The notes under the pieces: model-generated | What the model was told of the DNA's origin: nothing | Seen by the model: the letters and a program-made list of their open reading frames with translations, nothing else | Database searches by the model: none | Translations under genes and position numbers: made by a program | Part shown: in pieces, positions 28,924 through 37,655 of the stretch | Numbering within the stretch: position 1 is the stretch's first letter | Layout: each line of letters starts with the position of its first letter | Source of the DNA: Leptolyngbya sp. KIOST-1 | Lineage (GTDB): Bacteria; Cyanobacteriota; Cyanobacteriia; Phormidesmidales; Phormidesmidaceae | Length of the DNA: 64,000 bases | Assembly (NCBI RefSeq): GCF_000763385.1 | Contig: NZ_JQFA01000002.1 | Location: 3,100,001-3,164,000, forward strand | Direction of reading: 5' to 3'

Positions 28924-29445
28924 TCATAGCTGGTCGTATAGGTAGGCCTGGGGACCAAGGCGATCGAGGTTTTGCTGCTTGGCCATCACCGATGCCTCTA
29001 GCTCGTGACGATACTGGGCGACCCGGTCGATGAGGGCAGGGCGATCGGTAGCCAGGATCTGTACCGCCAGCAGCCCGGCATTTTTGGCGTTGCCGATCGC
29101 CACCGTGGCCACCGGAATGCCGGCAGGCATTTGCACAATGGAGTAGAGCGAGTCGAGCCCCTGCAACGTGCGACTGACCACCGGCACGCCAATCACCGGC
29201 AGGGGGGTGAGGGCGGCAACCATGCCCGGCAGGTGGGCGGCTCCGCCTGCTCCAGCAATAATTACCCTGAGGCCGCGATCGCGGGCGGTCTTGGCATAGC
29301 TGACCATGCGATCGGGGGTGCGGTGGGCCGACACAATTGCCACCTCATGGGTCACCCCAAACTCGGCGCAGACCTCAATGGCAGCCGCCATAGTGGGCAG
29401 GTCGGAGTCGCTGCCCATAATGATGCCAATTTCGGGAGTAACCAT
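28924..29445 (-). CDS. purE: N5-carboxyaminoimidazole ribonucleotide mutase
   Basis: 173 residues, the normal class I PurE length. It moves the carboxyl group from N5-CAIR to CAIR in purine synthesis. Signature [27 protein letters not shown] (catalytic His), [28 protein letters not shown] and [19 protein letters not shown] are all intact. Divergent from chlM, with 175 bp between. No purK is adjacent. Confidence 0.97.
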   Translation of the reverse strand: MVTPEIGIIMGSDSDLPTMAAAIEVCAEFGVTHEVAIVSAHRTPDRMVSYAKTARDRGLRVIIAGAGGAAHLPGMVAALTPLPVIGVPVVSRTLQGLDSLYSIVQMPAGIPVATVAIGNAKNAGLLAVQILATDRPALIDRVAQYRHELEASVMAKQQNLDRLGPQAYLYDQL

Positions 29446-29620
29446 AGCCTTTTAGTGCGATCGAAACGTGCTTTCCCATCATGCCACTGGTGATGTCCCG
29501 GGCGGGTTCTGGCTGAGGCCTGCCAAGGGATTGGGGAAGATTGAGTTTCATTGCGGAGGGTTTTGGTGCAGCAAAACATCATAGAATTTTACAGAAGTTC
29601 GCAAACCTCGAAGCCAGCCC

Positions 29621-30319
29621 ATGACTGTCACTGACGATAAGACCGTGGTCCGTGAGTATTTTAATGCCACTGGATTTGACCGCTGGCAGCGCATCTACGG
29701 CGATGGCGAGGTCAACAAAGTTCAGCTCGACATTCGCAAGGGCCATCAGCGCACCGTGGATACCCTGCTGGGCTGGCTGGAGGCCGACGGCAACCTGGCC
29801 GGGCTGACCTGCTGCGACGCTGGCTGCGGCGTGGGCAGTCTCTCGATTCCGCTGGCCCAGGCTGGGGCCAAGGTTTACGCCAGCGATATTTCTGCCAAAA
29901 TGGTCGAGGAGGCCCGGCAGCGGGCCGAGGCCACCCTGGGGGGCGAAAACCTGCCTACGTTTGAGGTCAAGGACCTGGAGGAGTTGGGCGGGCGCTACCA
30001 CACGGTCATTTGCCTGGACGTGCTGATCCACTACCCCCAGGACAAGGTGCAGGCCATGATCAGCCACCTGAGTTCCCTGGCTGAATCGCGTCTGATCATG
30101 AGTTTTGCGCCCAAAACTCTGTGCTACAGCGCCCTGAAGCGGGTGGGCGAGTTCTTTCCAGGCCCCAGCAAGACCACCCGGGCCTACCTGCATCGGGAGG
30201 CCGATATTGTCAAAGCCCTGGAAGCGGACGGCTGGCACATTGAGCGGCGGGCGATGACCAAAACGCGATTCTACTTCTCTCGCCTGGTGGAAGCGGTACG
30301 AGAACCTTCAGCCAACTAG
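29621..30319 (+). CDS. chlM: Magnesium protoporphyrin IX O-methyltransferase
   Basis: 232 residues, the usual ChlM length. It methylates the 13-propionate of Mg-protoporphyrin IX in chlorophyll synthesis. The N-terminus VVREYFNATGFDRWQRIYGDG is diagnostic, followed by the SAM motif CCDAGCGVGSLSIPLAQAG and the ChlM-specific LIMSFAPKTLCYSALKRVG and FFPGPSKTTRAYLH. This gene alone marks the host as phototrophic. Confidence 0.97.
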   Translation: MTVTDDKTVVREYFNATGFDRWQRIYGDGEVNKVQLDIRKGHQRTVDTLLGWLEADGNLAGLTCCDAGCGVGSLSIPLAQAGAKVYASDISAKMVEEARQRAEATLGGENLPTFEVKDLEELGGRYHTVICLDVLIHYPQDKVQAMISHLSSLAESRLIMSFAPKTLCYSALKRVGEFFPGPSKTTRAYLHREADIVKALEADGWHIERRAMTKTRFYFSRLVEAVREPSAN

Positions 30320-30431
30320 TACGGGTTGTCAGAAATAGGGCAACCATTGCTGAGGGTTTCAGGTGCTGGGTTTCAGGTTTCAGGAACAGTTGGCTGACTT
30401 ACGCCGTAGGGCACTAGATGAAAGGGTAACT

Positions 30432-30830
30432 ATGGGGACGGCTCGACTTTTTGTGGCGATCGCGGCGGTACTGGGCGGTACAGCGGTGGCGGCAGGAGCT
30501 TTTGCCACCCACGCCCTCCGACCGCAGCTCAGCGATCGCCTGCTGACCATCTTTGAGACCGGCGCTCGCTACCAGATGTACCACGCCCTGGCCCTGCTGC
30601 TGGTCGCCGTGGTGCTGGCCCAGGGGCTGGGCGCACCAGGGCTGCTGATCGCAGCGGGTTGGGCGTTTGTGGTGGGTACCGGAATTTTTTCAGGCAGTCT
30701 GTATGCCCTGGCTCTGACTGGGCAAAACCTGCTGGGGGCCGTGGCTCCCCTTGGGGGTGCGGCACTGATCGCTGGCTGGGGCTGTGTAGCGGTGGCGGCG
30801 CTGCTGGGGGCGGGGGAAGTAGGTGGGTAG
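30432..30830 (+). CDS. DUF423 membrane protein
   Basis: 132 residues from the ATG at 30432; upstream in-frame residues look non-coding and overlap short repeats of GGTTTCAGG. Four hydrophobic helices (LFVAIAAVLGGTAVAAGAFA, ALALLLVAVVLAQGLGA, AGWAFVVGTGIFSGSLYAL, VAPLGGAALIAGWGCVAVAALL) match DUF423, with the family motif GAFATHALRPQLSDRLLTIFETG and ARYQMYHALALL. Inner-membrane protein of unknown function. The stop codon TAG is supplied by the G-rich repeat GGTGGGTAGG. Confidence 0.88.
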   Translation: MGTARLFVAIAAVLGGTAVAAGAFATHALRPQLSDRLLTIFETGARYQMYHALALLLVAVVLAQGLGAPGLLIAAGWAFVVGTGIFSGSLYALALTGQNLLGAVAPLGGAALIAGWGCVAVAALLGAGEVGG

Positions 30831-30901
30831 GTGGGTAGGCGGGTAGGGAACTCGCCCACCCTCCAACTCCCTCACCCTCCCACCCTCCAACTCCCTCCCC
30901 C
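30820..30901. repeat. Heptad repeat with G-rich and C-rich arms
   Basis: GTAGGTGGGTAGGTGGGTAGGCGGGTAGGG-type units (30819-30847) are followed by two copies of CCCACCCTCCAACTCCCTC. The two arms could fold back on each other. The repeat overlaps the end of the DUF423 gene. Confidence 0.8.
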
Positions 30902-30942
30902 TGGCCAAAAGGCTATGATGAGCCTAGACGCTCCAGAGGGCT

Positions 30943-31170
30943 ATGTTTGAATACCTAAGGCCGCGATCGCTGGCGACCTCTCAGGAAATAATCGAGTACC
31001 TGGAGCTGCATCAGGCCGCCCAGGAGTTTCGCCTGGAGCTGGAGCATCGGGCCAGCCTGGAGGACTACTGCCAGTGGTACTACCAGGTGGCGGCTGAAAA
31101 CCAGCAAGACCTTGAACACATGCGATCGGAGCTGAACCTGCTGAGCTGGTTCAACCGCCGCCCGATCTAG
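30943..31170 (+). CDS. Small acidic helical protein, unknown
   Basis: 75 residues: MFEYLRPRSLATSQEIIEYL, then a Glu/Gln/aromatic-rich helical stretch (LELHQAAQEFRLELEH; EDYCQWYYQVAAENQQDLEH) ending SELNLLSWFNRRPI. The pattern is one amphipathic helical hairpin. It looks like a real cyanobacterial small protein by codon usage and a clear ATG, but I cannot name a family. It is followed by an intergenic repeat region. Confidence 0.6.
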   Translation: MFEYLRPRSLATSQEIIEYLELHQAAQEFRLELEHRASLEDYCQWYYQVAAENQQDLEHMRSELNLLSWFNRRPI

Positions 31171-31223
31171 GGGTTTTAACCCTAAACCTGGCTGGATAGC
31201 TGCTCCTGGTATAGCCCCTAGTC

Positions 31224-31247
31224 GGTGCATCGCTGCGCGGATACACC
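31224..31247. repeat. Degenerate copy of the GGTGCATCG hairpin repeat
   Basis: GGTGCATCGCTGCGC then GGATACACC; the right arm has two changes compared with the copy at 2941-2964. Confidence 0.6.
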
Positions 31248-31339
31248 CTACGGGTAGCTGATGGATGACAGTCTCCAATAGTCGGAATTAGGGGGTTTAT
31301 AGAAAATCGGATTTGGTAACCCCGATTCATAACCAGGAA

Positions 31340-31375
31340 CCCCGTAGGGGCGTAGCATGCTACGCCCCTACGGGG
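31340..31375. repeat. 36-bp perfect palindrome
   Basis: CCCCGTAGGGGCGTAGCA (31340-31357) is followed directly by its exact complement (31358-31375). It lies between two convergent genes and after a hairpin repeat. A related shorter form, CCCCTGTAGGGGC, is at 55782-55794. It has no T run, so it is more likely an interspersed cruciform repeat than a terminator. Confidence 0.75.
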
Positions 31376-31401
31376 CAGGTGTATACAACTGGGATTCGGG
31401 A

Positions 31402-31638
31402 TTAAACGCTCTCTAGTTCGTCACGCTTGAGGTGGGCGCGCATGGGGCGCTTGGCTCCCTCAACCTCAAACTCGACTTGCACCGGAAAGTTAGGGCTGAT
31501 GGGACGGCCCTTGTAGTCGGTGAGGATATTGATAATCACACCCTCCAGGCCCTTGGCATCGAAGGCTTCGTTGCGGTGCAGCGGGTGGTGATAAAAAATC
31601 ACGGATTCTTTGATTCGGACGCGATCGCCAACATTCAT
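31402..31638 (-). CDS. ftrV: Ferredoxin-thioredoxin reductase variable chain
   Basis: 78 residues from MNVGDRVRIKESVIFYHHP; three upstream codons (MCV) are open but not needed. It is the alpha (variable) subunit of FTR, an SH3-like barrel that caps the catalytic FtrC subunit and lets ferredoxin reduce thioredoxin in the light. RNEAFDAKGLEGVIINIL and GRPISPNFPVQVEFE match the family; RAHLKRDELESV is the usual end. It is found only in oxygenic phototrophs. FtrC is not in this window. Confidence 0.92.
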   Translation of the reverse strand: MNVGDRVRIKESVIFYHHPLHRNEAFDAKGLEGVIINILTDYKGRPISPNFPVQVEFEVEGAKRPMRAHLKRDELESV

Positions 31639-31750
31639 AACACACACTCGCTCTTACTCAATCCTCCCTAGCGCCTGGTACCCAGGTGGGAACATTCTGT
31701 TTGCAATCCTCTTATCTTTGCACAGGATGGACGCCTGCACGTGGTCCCTG

Positions 31751-32191
31751 TCAATCAGGGGTGTCGGGGTTAGCCTCAGGGGCGTAGGGCTGCATCAGTT
31801 CGTCCATGCGCTGGGCCATGGCGGCCATTTCGGGGTTATGGCGGGCTACGGACTCGGTGCGGTCTTGAAAAACCTGGCCAATTTCGGTGTCGTGCAGCAG
31901 ATGGCGGGCCTGGTTGAGTAGTTCGGGGGCGCGCTCTACGGGCTGGGGCTGCTTCGACATCAGCACCTCGTCGATCTGCACAATCAGCTGAGAGATGGGC
32001 CGCAGCCAGCTAAACTGCTCGTGGCTGAGCACCAGCCGCAGGTAGTCACCCTTGGTGGCGATCGCCCCGTGGCTGGCTTCGTAACGGTCTTTCTCGGCGT
32101 CCATCAAAATTTTGTGGGCCTTCAGCAACAGGGGTCGAAAGTCGCGTAGGGAGGCAAAGGCCGGATCGGAAGCGGGTATACCAACAGTCAT
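31751..32191 (-). CDS. Conserved helical protein, unknown
   Basis: 146 residues, all predicted helix. Conserved-looking segments are FRPLLLKAHKILMDAEKDRYE, GDYLRLVLSHEQFSWLRPISQLIVQIDE and LLNQARHLLHDTEIGQVFQD. It resembles hypothetical proteins found across bacteria without a known role. No signal peptide or membrane segment. It sits between ftrV (minus) and a plus-strand binding-protein gene. Confidence 0.7.
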   Translation of the reverse strand: MTVGIPASDPAFASLRDFRPLLLKAHKILMDAEKDRYEASHGAIATKGDYLRLVLSHEQFSWLRPISQLIVQIDEVLMSKQPQPVERAPELLNQARHLLHDTEIGQVFQDRTESVARHNPEMAAMAQRMDELMQPYAPEANPDTPD

Positions 32192-32364
32192 TCAGAACTC
32201 GCGCAGGCTTGCAGTACTGTCTTCACCATTCCATGAATGGTGGGCGATTTCAAGGGATGGCCGGGGCCCGGCACCGGGGGATGGTCAGCGGAGGGCGACA
32301 GCCCTCTAAGGCCGACCAGGTTTGGTGTCACAATAGCGGATAACTATGGTTGTTCGCACCGTTT

Positions 32365-33072
32365 ATGGATTTCACCACCGTTCGCCCTGCTCAGCTAACG
32401 ATTGTCGCCAGCGATTTTGACGCTCGACCCATGAGTTTTATCCAGGAGGGGGAACGCTTGGGCTACGAACCCGCCGTGGCGCGGGCCGTTGGCGAGGTGC
32501 TGGGGCTGGAGCCCGTCTGGGTGGATATTGCCCCCGACCAGTTTTACCCCGCCCTCAGCACCGGCAACTACGACGTGGTGTGGTTTAGCCAGGCGATTAC
32601 CCAGGATCGCCGCGCCTGGGCCGACTTTACCCGTCCCTATGGGCGGTTTGATGAGGCGGTACTGGTGCGCGAAGACAGCCCCATCCACACGGCCGCAGAC
32701 CTGGCGGGCAAGCGCCTCGGCATCCTAGCGGGCACCACCTCGATCGCCCTGCATGAAGCGCTACCCGACCTGGAGTGGGTAACTTTTGTGGGTGCAGATC
32801 AGACCCTGTCAACCCTGCTAGCGGCCCTGGGAGAGGGCGCGATCGACGCGCTGGTGGGCGATGCCCTGCCCCTACTGACGACCGAAGCCGATACCGGTAC
32901 CCTGCGGGTAGCCTTTCAGCTACCCACCCAGCATCCCTTTGGCATCGGCGTTTTGCCAGGCAACCGGGAGTTGCTAGAGGCCCTCAACCAGGCCCTCAAT
33001 CAGCTGATTGTCAACGGCACTCTGGCCAAGCTGTGGGCCCAGTGGCTTCCCTATAAGCCGTTTCCGTTCTAG
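32365..33072 (+). CDS. Family 3 solute-binding protein without signal peptide
   Basis: 235 residues from the ATG at 32365; a TTG 15 nt upstream is also open. SBP_bac_3 fold: LTIVASDFDARPMSFIQEGERLGYEPAVARAV, NYDVVWFSQAITQDRRAWADFTRPYG, DLAGKRLGILAGTTS and GIGVLPGNRELLEALNQAL. Proteins of this kind bind amino acids in the periplasm, but here there is no signal peptide and no permease beside it, and the ribosome site is weak. It may be a cytoplasmic relict or a sensor piece. Its last 62 bp overlap the convergent GGDEF/EAL gene. Confidence 0.75.
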   Translation: MDFTTVRPAQLTIVASDFDARPMSFIQEGERLGYEPAVARAVGEVLGLEPVWVDIAPDQFYPALSTGNYDVVWFSQAITQDRRAWADFTRPYGRFDEAVLVREDSPIHTAADLAGKRLGILAGTTSIALHEALPDLEWVTFVGADQTLSTLLAALGEGAIDALVGDALPLLTTEADTGTLRVAFQLPTQHPFGIGVLPGNRELLEALNQALNQLIVNGTLAKLWAQWLPYKPFPF

Positions 33073-36000
33073 GCCGGAGGGCCGAGCGGTTGAGCTGGCC
33101 GATCAGGGCCGTGGCCGCCTCTACCGACAGGGGCGGAAAGAAATGGTAGCCCTGCCCACCCTGGCAGTGGTGCGATCGCAGGTAGTGGGCCTGCTCGGCG
33201 GTTTCAATCCCCTCGGCAATGACGCTGAGGTGGAGGTTGGCGGCCAGGCTCAGAATGGCTTTGACAATCTCGTCGTTGCCCTGGTTCTGGGTAGGACTGT
33301 TCAGCGTGGTGACAAAGGATTTATCGATTTTGAGCACGTCGATGGGAAAGCGATGCAGGTAGCTGAGGGAGGAATAGCCCGTGCCAAAGTCATCCATACA
33401 GATTTGAATGTGGCGCTGGCGCAGCTGCTGAAGCAGATCGATGGCCAGCTGGGCGTTTTGAATCAGCACACTTTCGGTAATTTCGACCTTGAGATGCCGT
33501 CCCTGGAGACCATTGCGAACCAGGGCCCCGTCGATCTGCTGGATCAGGTCGGGGCGCACGAACTGCTTGCCGGAGAGGTTGACGCTGACGCTGAGCGCCT
33601 GGCTGGCGGCGAACTGCCGGTGCCACTGGCTGAGCTGACAGCAGGCCTGATTGAGGGTCCTGCGATCGAGCGCGGTGATCAACCCTAGATTCTCGGCCAT
33701 GGGAATAAAGTCCAGGGGCGGCACCAGCCCCCGCTGGGGGTGCTGCCAGCGCACCAGGGCCTCAAACCCCTGGGGAATCCCGGTGACCAGATCGACGAGG
33801 GGCTGATAGAACAGCCTCAGCTCTGAGCGCTCCAGGGCACGGCGCAGGTCGTTTTCGAGCTGCATTTGCTGGACGACCAGGGCGTGCATGGGGGCATCGA
33901 AAATGGCGTACTCGCGGTTGCTGCCCTTGGCTTTGTACATGGCGATGTCGGCGTCGCGCAGGATCTGGTTGGGGTCCGTGTAGGCGGGTGAACTCAGGGC
34001 AATGCCAATGCTGGTGTGGATGAAGACCTCGTGGCCCTCCAGCAGCACCGGGGCTTCGAGAATGGCATGAATGCGGTGGGCCATAGCGATGGCATCGGTG
34101 GCATCGCTGAGGTCGGCCAGCAGCACCACAAATTCGTCGCCCCCCAGACGGGCAGCCAGATCCGCTGAGCCCAGGCAGGTCTGCAGGCGCTGGGCCACCA
34201 CCTGGAGCAGCTGATCGCCAATGGTGTGGCCCAGGCTGTCGTTGATGACTTTGAACCGGTCGAGGTCGAGAAACAGCAGGGCAAACTGGCGATTCGCAGA
34301 GCGTTCTGTCCCGGCATCGCCGCAGGAATCGATCGGGCCATCTGAGGACCAGGAGCCTGGAGCAGTGCTGGACTGGCCCTGGTCATGCAGCCGATCGAGC
34401 GCCTGGGCCAGCCGTTCCAGGAATAAAGTCCGGTTGGGTAGGCCGGTGAGGCGATCGTGGGAGGCATCGTAGCGCAGCTGGGCCTCCAGCCGCTTGCGCT
34501 CGGCCAGCTCCCCCTGGGCCTGGGCGTACAGCTCGGCCTGGTGAATGGCGATCGCCAGGTGGTCGGCCACCCGCTTGATCAACTTGACTTCATCCTGGCT
34601 CCACTGCCGGGCATGGGGGCACTGGTGCACGCTCAAAATGCCTTTGACCACGCCCCGGTAGCGAATGGAGACCGCCAGTATGGCCCCAATTTCGAGTTTT
34701 AGGGCCAGGCCTAGCTGTGGGACCAAGACGGGCTCCTGGGTGACATCGTTGACGACCACCGGGGCTTCCTGTTGCAGCACTTTCCGGGCGTGGGGGTTGC
34801 CCTCGATCGGGATAATCTGCCCCTCTAAGTTGTCGCAGCCCGGCACGCTGGCCGTGCTGGTGTGGGTTAGGTAGGCGTCGGTGGCCTGGCAGAGCACCAC
34901 CAGGCTCCGGCTAGCCTGAAACGTCTGCAGCATTTCGGTTGCCGTTCGCTGCAGTAGGGTGTTGAGCTCCAGGCTGTCGCTGATGGCGCTGATGATATTG
35001 TTGAGCAGCGTTTCCTGGCGGGCCAGGGTGGCGGTTTGATCCAGCAGCTGACTCTGCTGCAGGGCAATAGCCACCTGGTCGGCCAGCTGAACCAGCAGGG
35101 CGATCTCCTGGGACTGCCACTGGCGTGGGCCTCGGCAGTGGTGAACACACAGCAACCCCCACAGCTCGCTGCCGCAGTTGATCGGGACAACCAGGTTGGC
35201 CTGCACCTGAAACCGCGCCAGCAACGCTCGGTAGCAGGGGGCGATATCGGCCTGACTGACATTGCCGATAGGGTGGGTACGGCCCTGGCGGTAGCTGTGG
35301 ACCAGCTCAGGGCTGGTCAGAAAGCAGGTATCTTCGACGGTGAGGCCCAGGGTGGCGGCCCAGGGGGGCAGCACCGCCTCGACTACCATGGTGCCGCTGA
35401 AGTCAGGGTTGAAGCGGTAAATCAGCACCCGATCGGTCTGCAAGAACTGCCGGATTTGGGTCACGGTGGTCTGCAAAATTGCGTTCACATCCAGCGACTG
35501 ATGGATGTGCTGGGTCATGGTGCGAATCAGGCGCTCCTCTTCGGCCTGGCGGCGCAGAACCGTTTGGGCTTCGACCAGGAGCGTGATGTCGGTGGCAACG
35601 GAACCAAAAATGGGGCTGTTGTCGCCATCGGTGCCCACCGGAAACAGCACGGAACGGTAGACCTTTTGCCGATCGCCCAGCTGCAGCGTATCTTCGACCG
35701 TCAGTGGAGTCTGGGTTTTCACCAGCTGCCGCACTCGGGCCATAAAGGTGTTGGCGATCACCGCTGGCAGCAGGTCGACAAAGGCTTTGCCGACGATCTC
35801 CTCGGGCCTCAGCCCAAACTGGTCAGCGGTGGCCCGGTTGACCCGCAGGTAGCGCCCATCGATATCAAAGATATTGACCAGGGCCGGGGTGTTGTCGATA
35901 AAGGCCTGCATTTGCTGGTGGGCGTCGACCAGGGCCTGATCGGTCGGCCTGCGATCGCCCAGGTCGAGCCCAACGCCGTGCAGCGATTGCTGGGCCTGCC

Positions 36001-36451
36001 GCTGCTCGCTGAGGTCCTGGCCCAGGCTGGCGATCTGCCGGACCTGGCCCTCAGGGCTGGCCCAGACGGTATAGTTCCAGGCAATCAGACGTCGATCGCC
36101 GCTGCGGGTTAATACTTCGCCGCTGTGGTGGGTGGGGCACTGCCTGCGGGCGATCGCCGCCGCAAAGAGCGCTTGTTGCTCCTGCCGCTGCTCAGCGGGA
36201 ACAAACAGCTCAAACCAGCTGCGGCCGACGACGTCCTGGCTTTGCCAACCGATCAGCTCGAGCAGGTAGTCGTTGCAAAAGACGATGTTGCCCCCGGTAT
36301 CGGTAATCAACCCGGCCAGAGCCATACTGTTCAGCAGGGTGCGAAAAGGCTGCTCAGGGGCTTGCGGCTCACTGATGGGGTCAGTCGTTGCGGTTTGTGC
36401 CCGCCCTGCGGGCGAGGGGTCGGGGGCAATCGACATCCCATCATCGTTCAT
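33011..36451 (-). CDS. PAS-PAS-GAF(CBCR-like)-GAF-GGDEF-EAL protein
   Basis: 1146 residues, no membrane segment. Domains in order: PAS at about 35-150; PAS at about 180-295; a GAF at about 305-465; a second GAF at about 490-640; GGDEF at about 660-840 with intact GGDEF (770-774); EAL at about 860-1120 with intact EAL (897-899), so both cyclic-di-GMP synthesis and breakdown are possible. The first GAF looks like a DXCF cyanobacteriochrome: DTCF at 374-377 and a candidate bilin cysteine, Cys406, in PCYRALLARFQVQANLVVPI, with Tyr where His is usual. The second GAF lacks these cysteines. Probably a light- or redox-tuned c-di-GMP switch for motility or attachment. The gene's 3' end overlaps the convergent binding-protein gene by 62 bp. 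Confidence 0.93.
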   Translation of the reverse strand: MNDDGMSIAPDPSPAGRAQTATTDPISEPQAPEQPFRTLLNSMALAGLITDTGGNIVFCNDYLLELIGWQSQDVVGRSWFELFVPAEQRQEQQALFAAAIARRQCPTHHSGEVLTRSGDRRLIAWNYTVWASPEGQVRQIASLGQDLSEQRQAQQSLHGVGLDLGDRRPTDQALVDAHQQMQAFIDNTPALVNIFDIDGRYLRVNRATADQFGLRPEEIVGKAFVDLLPAVIANTFMARVRQLVKTQTPLTVEDTLQLGDRQKVYRSVLFPVGTDGDNSPIFGSVATDITLLVEAQTVLRRQAEEERLIRTMTQHIHQSLDVNAILQTTVTQIRQFLQTDRVLIYRFNPDFSGTMVVEAVLPPWAATLGLTVEDTCFLTSPELVHSYRQGRTHPIGNVSQADIAPCYRALLARFQVQANLVVPINCGSELWGLLCVHHCRGPRQWQSQEIALLVQLADQVAIALQQSQLLDQTATLARQETLLNNIISAISDSLELNTLLQRTATEMLQTFQASRSLVVLCQATDAYLTHTSTASVPGCDNLEGQIIPIEGNPHARKVLQQEAPVVVNDVTQEPVLVPQLGLALKLEIGAILAVSIRYRGVVKGILSVHQCPHARQWSQDEVKLIKRVADHLAIAIHQAELYAQAQGELAERKRLEAQLRYDASHDRLTGLPNRTLFLERLAQALDRLHDQGQSSTAPGSWSSDGPIDSCGDAGTERSANRQFALLFLDLDRFKVINDSLGHTIGDQLLQVVAQRLQTCLGSADLAARLGGDEFVVLLADLSDATDAIAMAHRIHAILEAPVLLEGHEVFIHTSIGIALSSPAYTDPNQILRDADIAMYKAKGSNREYAIFDAPMHALVVQQMQLENDLRRALERSELRLFYQPLVDLVTGIPQGFEALVRWQHPQRGLVPPLDFIPMAENLGLITALDRRTLNQACCQLSQWHRQFAASQALSVSVNLSGKQFVRPDLIQQIDGALVRNGLQGRHLKVEITESVLIQNAQLAIDLLQQLRQRHIQICMDDFGTGYSSLSYLHRFPIDVLKIDKSFVTTLNSPTQNQGNDEIVKAILSLAANLHLSVIAEGIETAEQAHYLRSHHCQGGQGYHFFPPLSVEAATALIGQLNRSALRPRTETAYREATGPTAWPECR

Positions 36452-36627
36452 ACAGGCGGCTCTTGGAGGGCAAACGGGACGGAGGACTTCACGCTTTGGC
36501 CGTTTAGGGACAGATTAACCAGGGGGAAACAACTTATTTTTCCCCACCTGGCCCCATCCTTTGGAGCCGCGATTTACAGCTCTTAATGCTTCTTTCTTAA
36601 TGCTCTTTATCGTAGCGACCTACCCAC

Positions 36628-36664
36628 AAAAATTTGGGGATGGTGCGATCGCACCATCCCCAAA
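36628..36664 (-). terminator. Intrinsic terminator built on a HIP1 palindrome
   Basis: A 32-bp perfect palindrome (36633-36664) centred on GCGATCGC; on the minus strand it is followed by TTTTT (36628-36632), 25 bp after the lysozyme stop. Confidence 0.85.
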
Positions 36665-36688
36665 CCCGCATACCAAATTCAGCGGGGT

Positions 36689-37402
36689 CTACATAAACTG
36701 CTGCCAGTTTTCGCTGCGGTAGAGGGCCCGTTCGGCCCGGCGCCGTCGCTGCAGGCCGGGCATCACGTTGCCCCCGGCGTAGACCCAGCGGCCAAATTCT
36801 TCGGCAGCCCCAGCAAAGTCGCCCGCATTGTGTTTCTTCAGCAGCGTCGAGGTCTGCAAATTGCCGGGACCAACATTGAAGGTAAAGGACACCAGGGCCG
36901 AAAACTGATCGCTGGTGGGAGTGCGGGTGACCGCGTTGGCCACCACCTTTTCGTACTTGGCCAGGTCGCGCTTGAGAATGTCTTCAGCCTCGGCTCGGGT
37001 GATGGTCAGCCCCCGGTACACCTGGGGTGGCCCGGCGGCAGAGGTGTGACCGTAGCCAATGGTCCAGGGTTCGCCGCCGGTACCGGGGTCGGGGTAGGCA
37101 CTGAGACTCAGTCCCTCAAACCCTTTCACAATTTCTAAGCCAGCGGCGTTGATGGTGTTGCCCGGTGGGGGCGGTGGGGGTGGCGGCGGCGGCAGGGGCT
37201 GTGGCTCCGGTGCTCCGGTACCGATGGACACCGTCATGGCGCGGGGGTAGTCGCTGCGCAAAAACCAGGTTCGGATGCTGCCAATATTGACCACCTGCTC
37301 TTTGGGGTTGGTGCTGGAGGGGTATTTGGTAATTCGAGAGATCCAGTAGCCTCCCTGCATCAGGTAAATCGCAATGTCTGTTTCTTTGATCCAGGTGCCC
37401 AT
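36689..37402 (-). CDS. GH24 lysozyme-like protein with proline linker
   Basis: 237 residues from the ATG at 37402, preceded by GGGGAG; a longer frame is open but unlikely. An N-terminal unknown domain of about 65 residues (MGTWIKETDIAIYLMQGGYW) leads to a proline-rich linker (about 10 Pro) and then a phage-type lysozyme domain: IVKGFEGLSLSAYPDP (catalytic Glu), TIGYGHTS, SDQFSALVSFTFNVG and RRRAERALY. It would cleave peptidoglycan. No signal peptide is visible and no other phage gene is near, so it is not obviously prophage-derived. The N-terminal domain may give cell-surface or substrate binding. Confidence 0.85.
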   Translation of the reverse strand: MGTWIKETDIAIYLMQGGYWISRITKYPSSTNPKEQVVNIGSIRTWFLRSDYPRAMTVSIGTGAPEPQPLPPPPPPPPPPGNTINAAGLEIVKGFEGLSLSAYPDPGTGGEPWTIGYGHTSAAGPPQVYRGLTITRAEAEDILKRDLAKYEKVVANAVTRTPTSDQFSALVSFTFNVGPGNLQTSTLLKKHNAGDFAGAAEEFGRWVYAGGNVMPGLQRRRRAERALYRSENWQQFM

Positions 37403-37655
37403 GAAATCTCCCCGGAATAGGCCGCATACCAGGAATTTACAATACTTTCGCCAGAATGGGACACTGAATTCTGCCATTTTGGCCCGGACACGAAACCCTG
37501 TCTCCCGCTACGGGCGCAACATTGCTCTGCGGTTGGCTGGAGAAACGGTCAGGGCGTCAGGGTATGGATGTGCCAGGCAGGCGATTCAGTCGTTAAGATG
37601 TTCTAAGGTTTGCGTTTTTCAGGCTTAATGTTTTTTCAGGTTGCGAATTTTTGCT

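Noticed and set aside
30820-30901. CRISPR-like tandem repeats
   Set aside because: Units are 7-8 bp and degenerate, with no spacers and no cas genes in the window.
36689-37402. Prophage indicated by the lysozyme
   Set aside because: No other phage gene is within 20 kb on either side.
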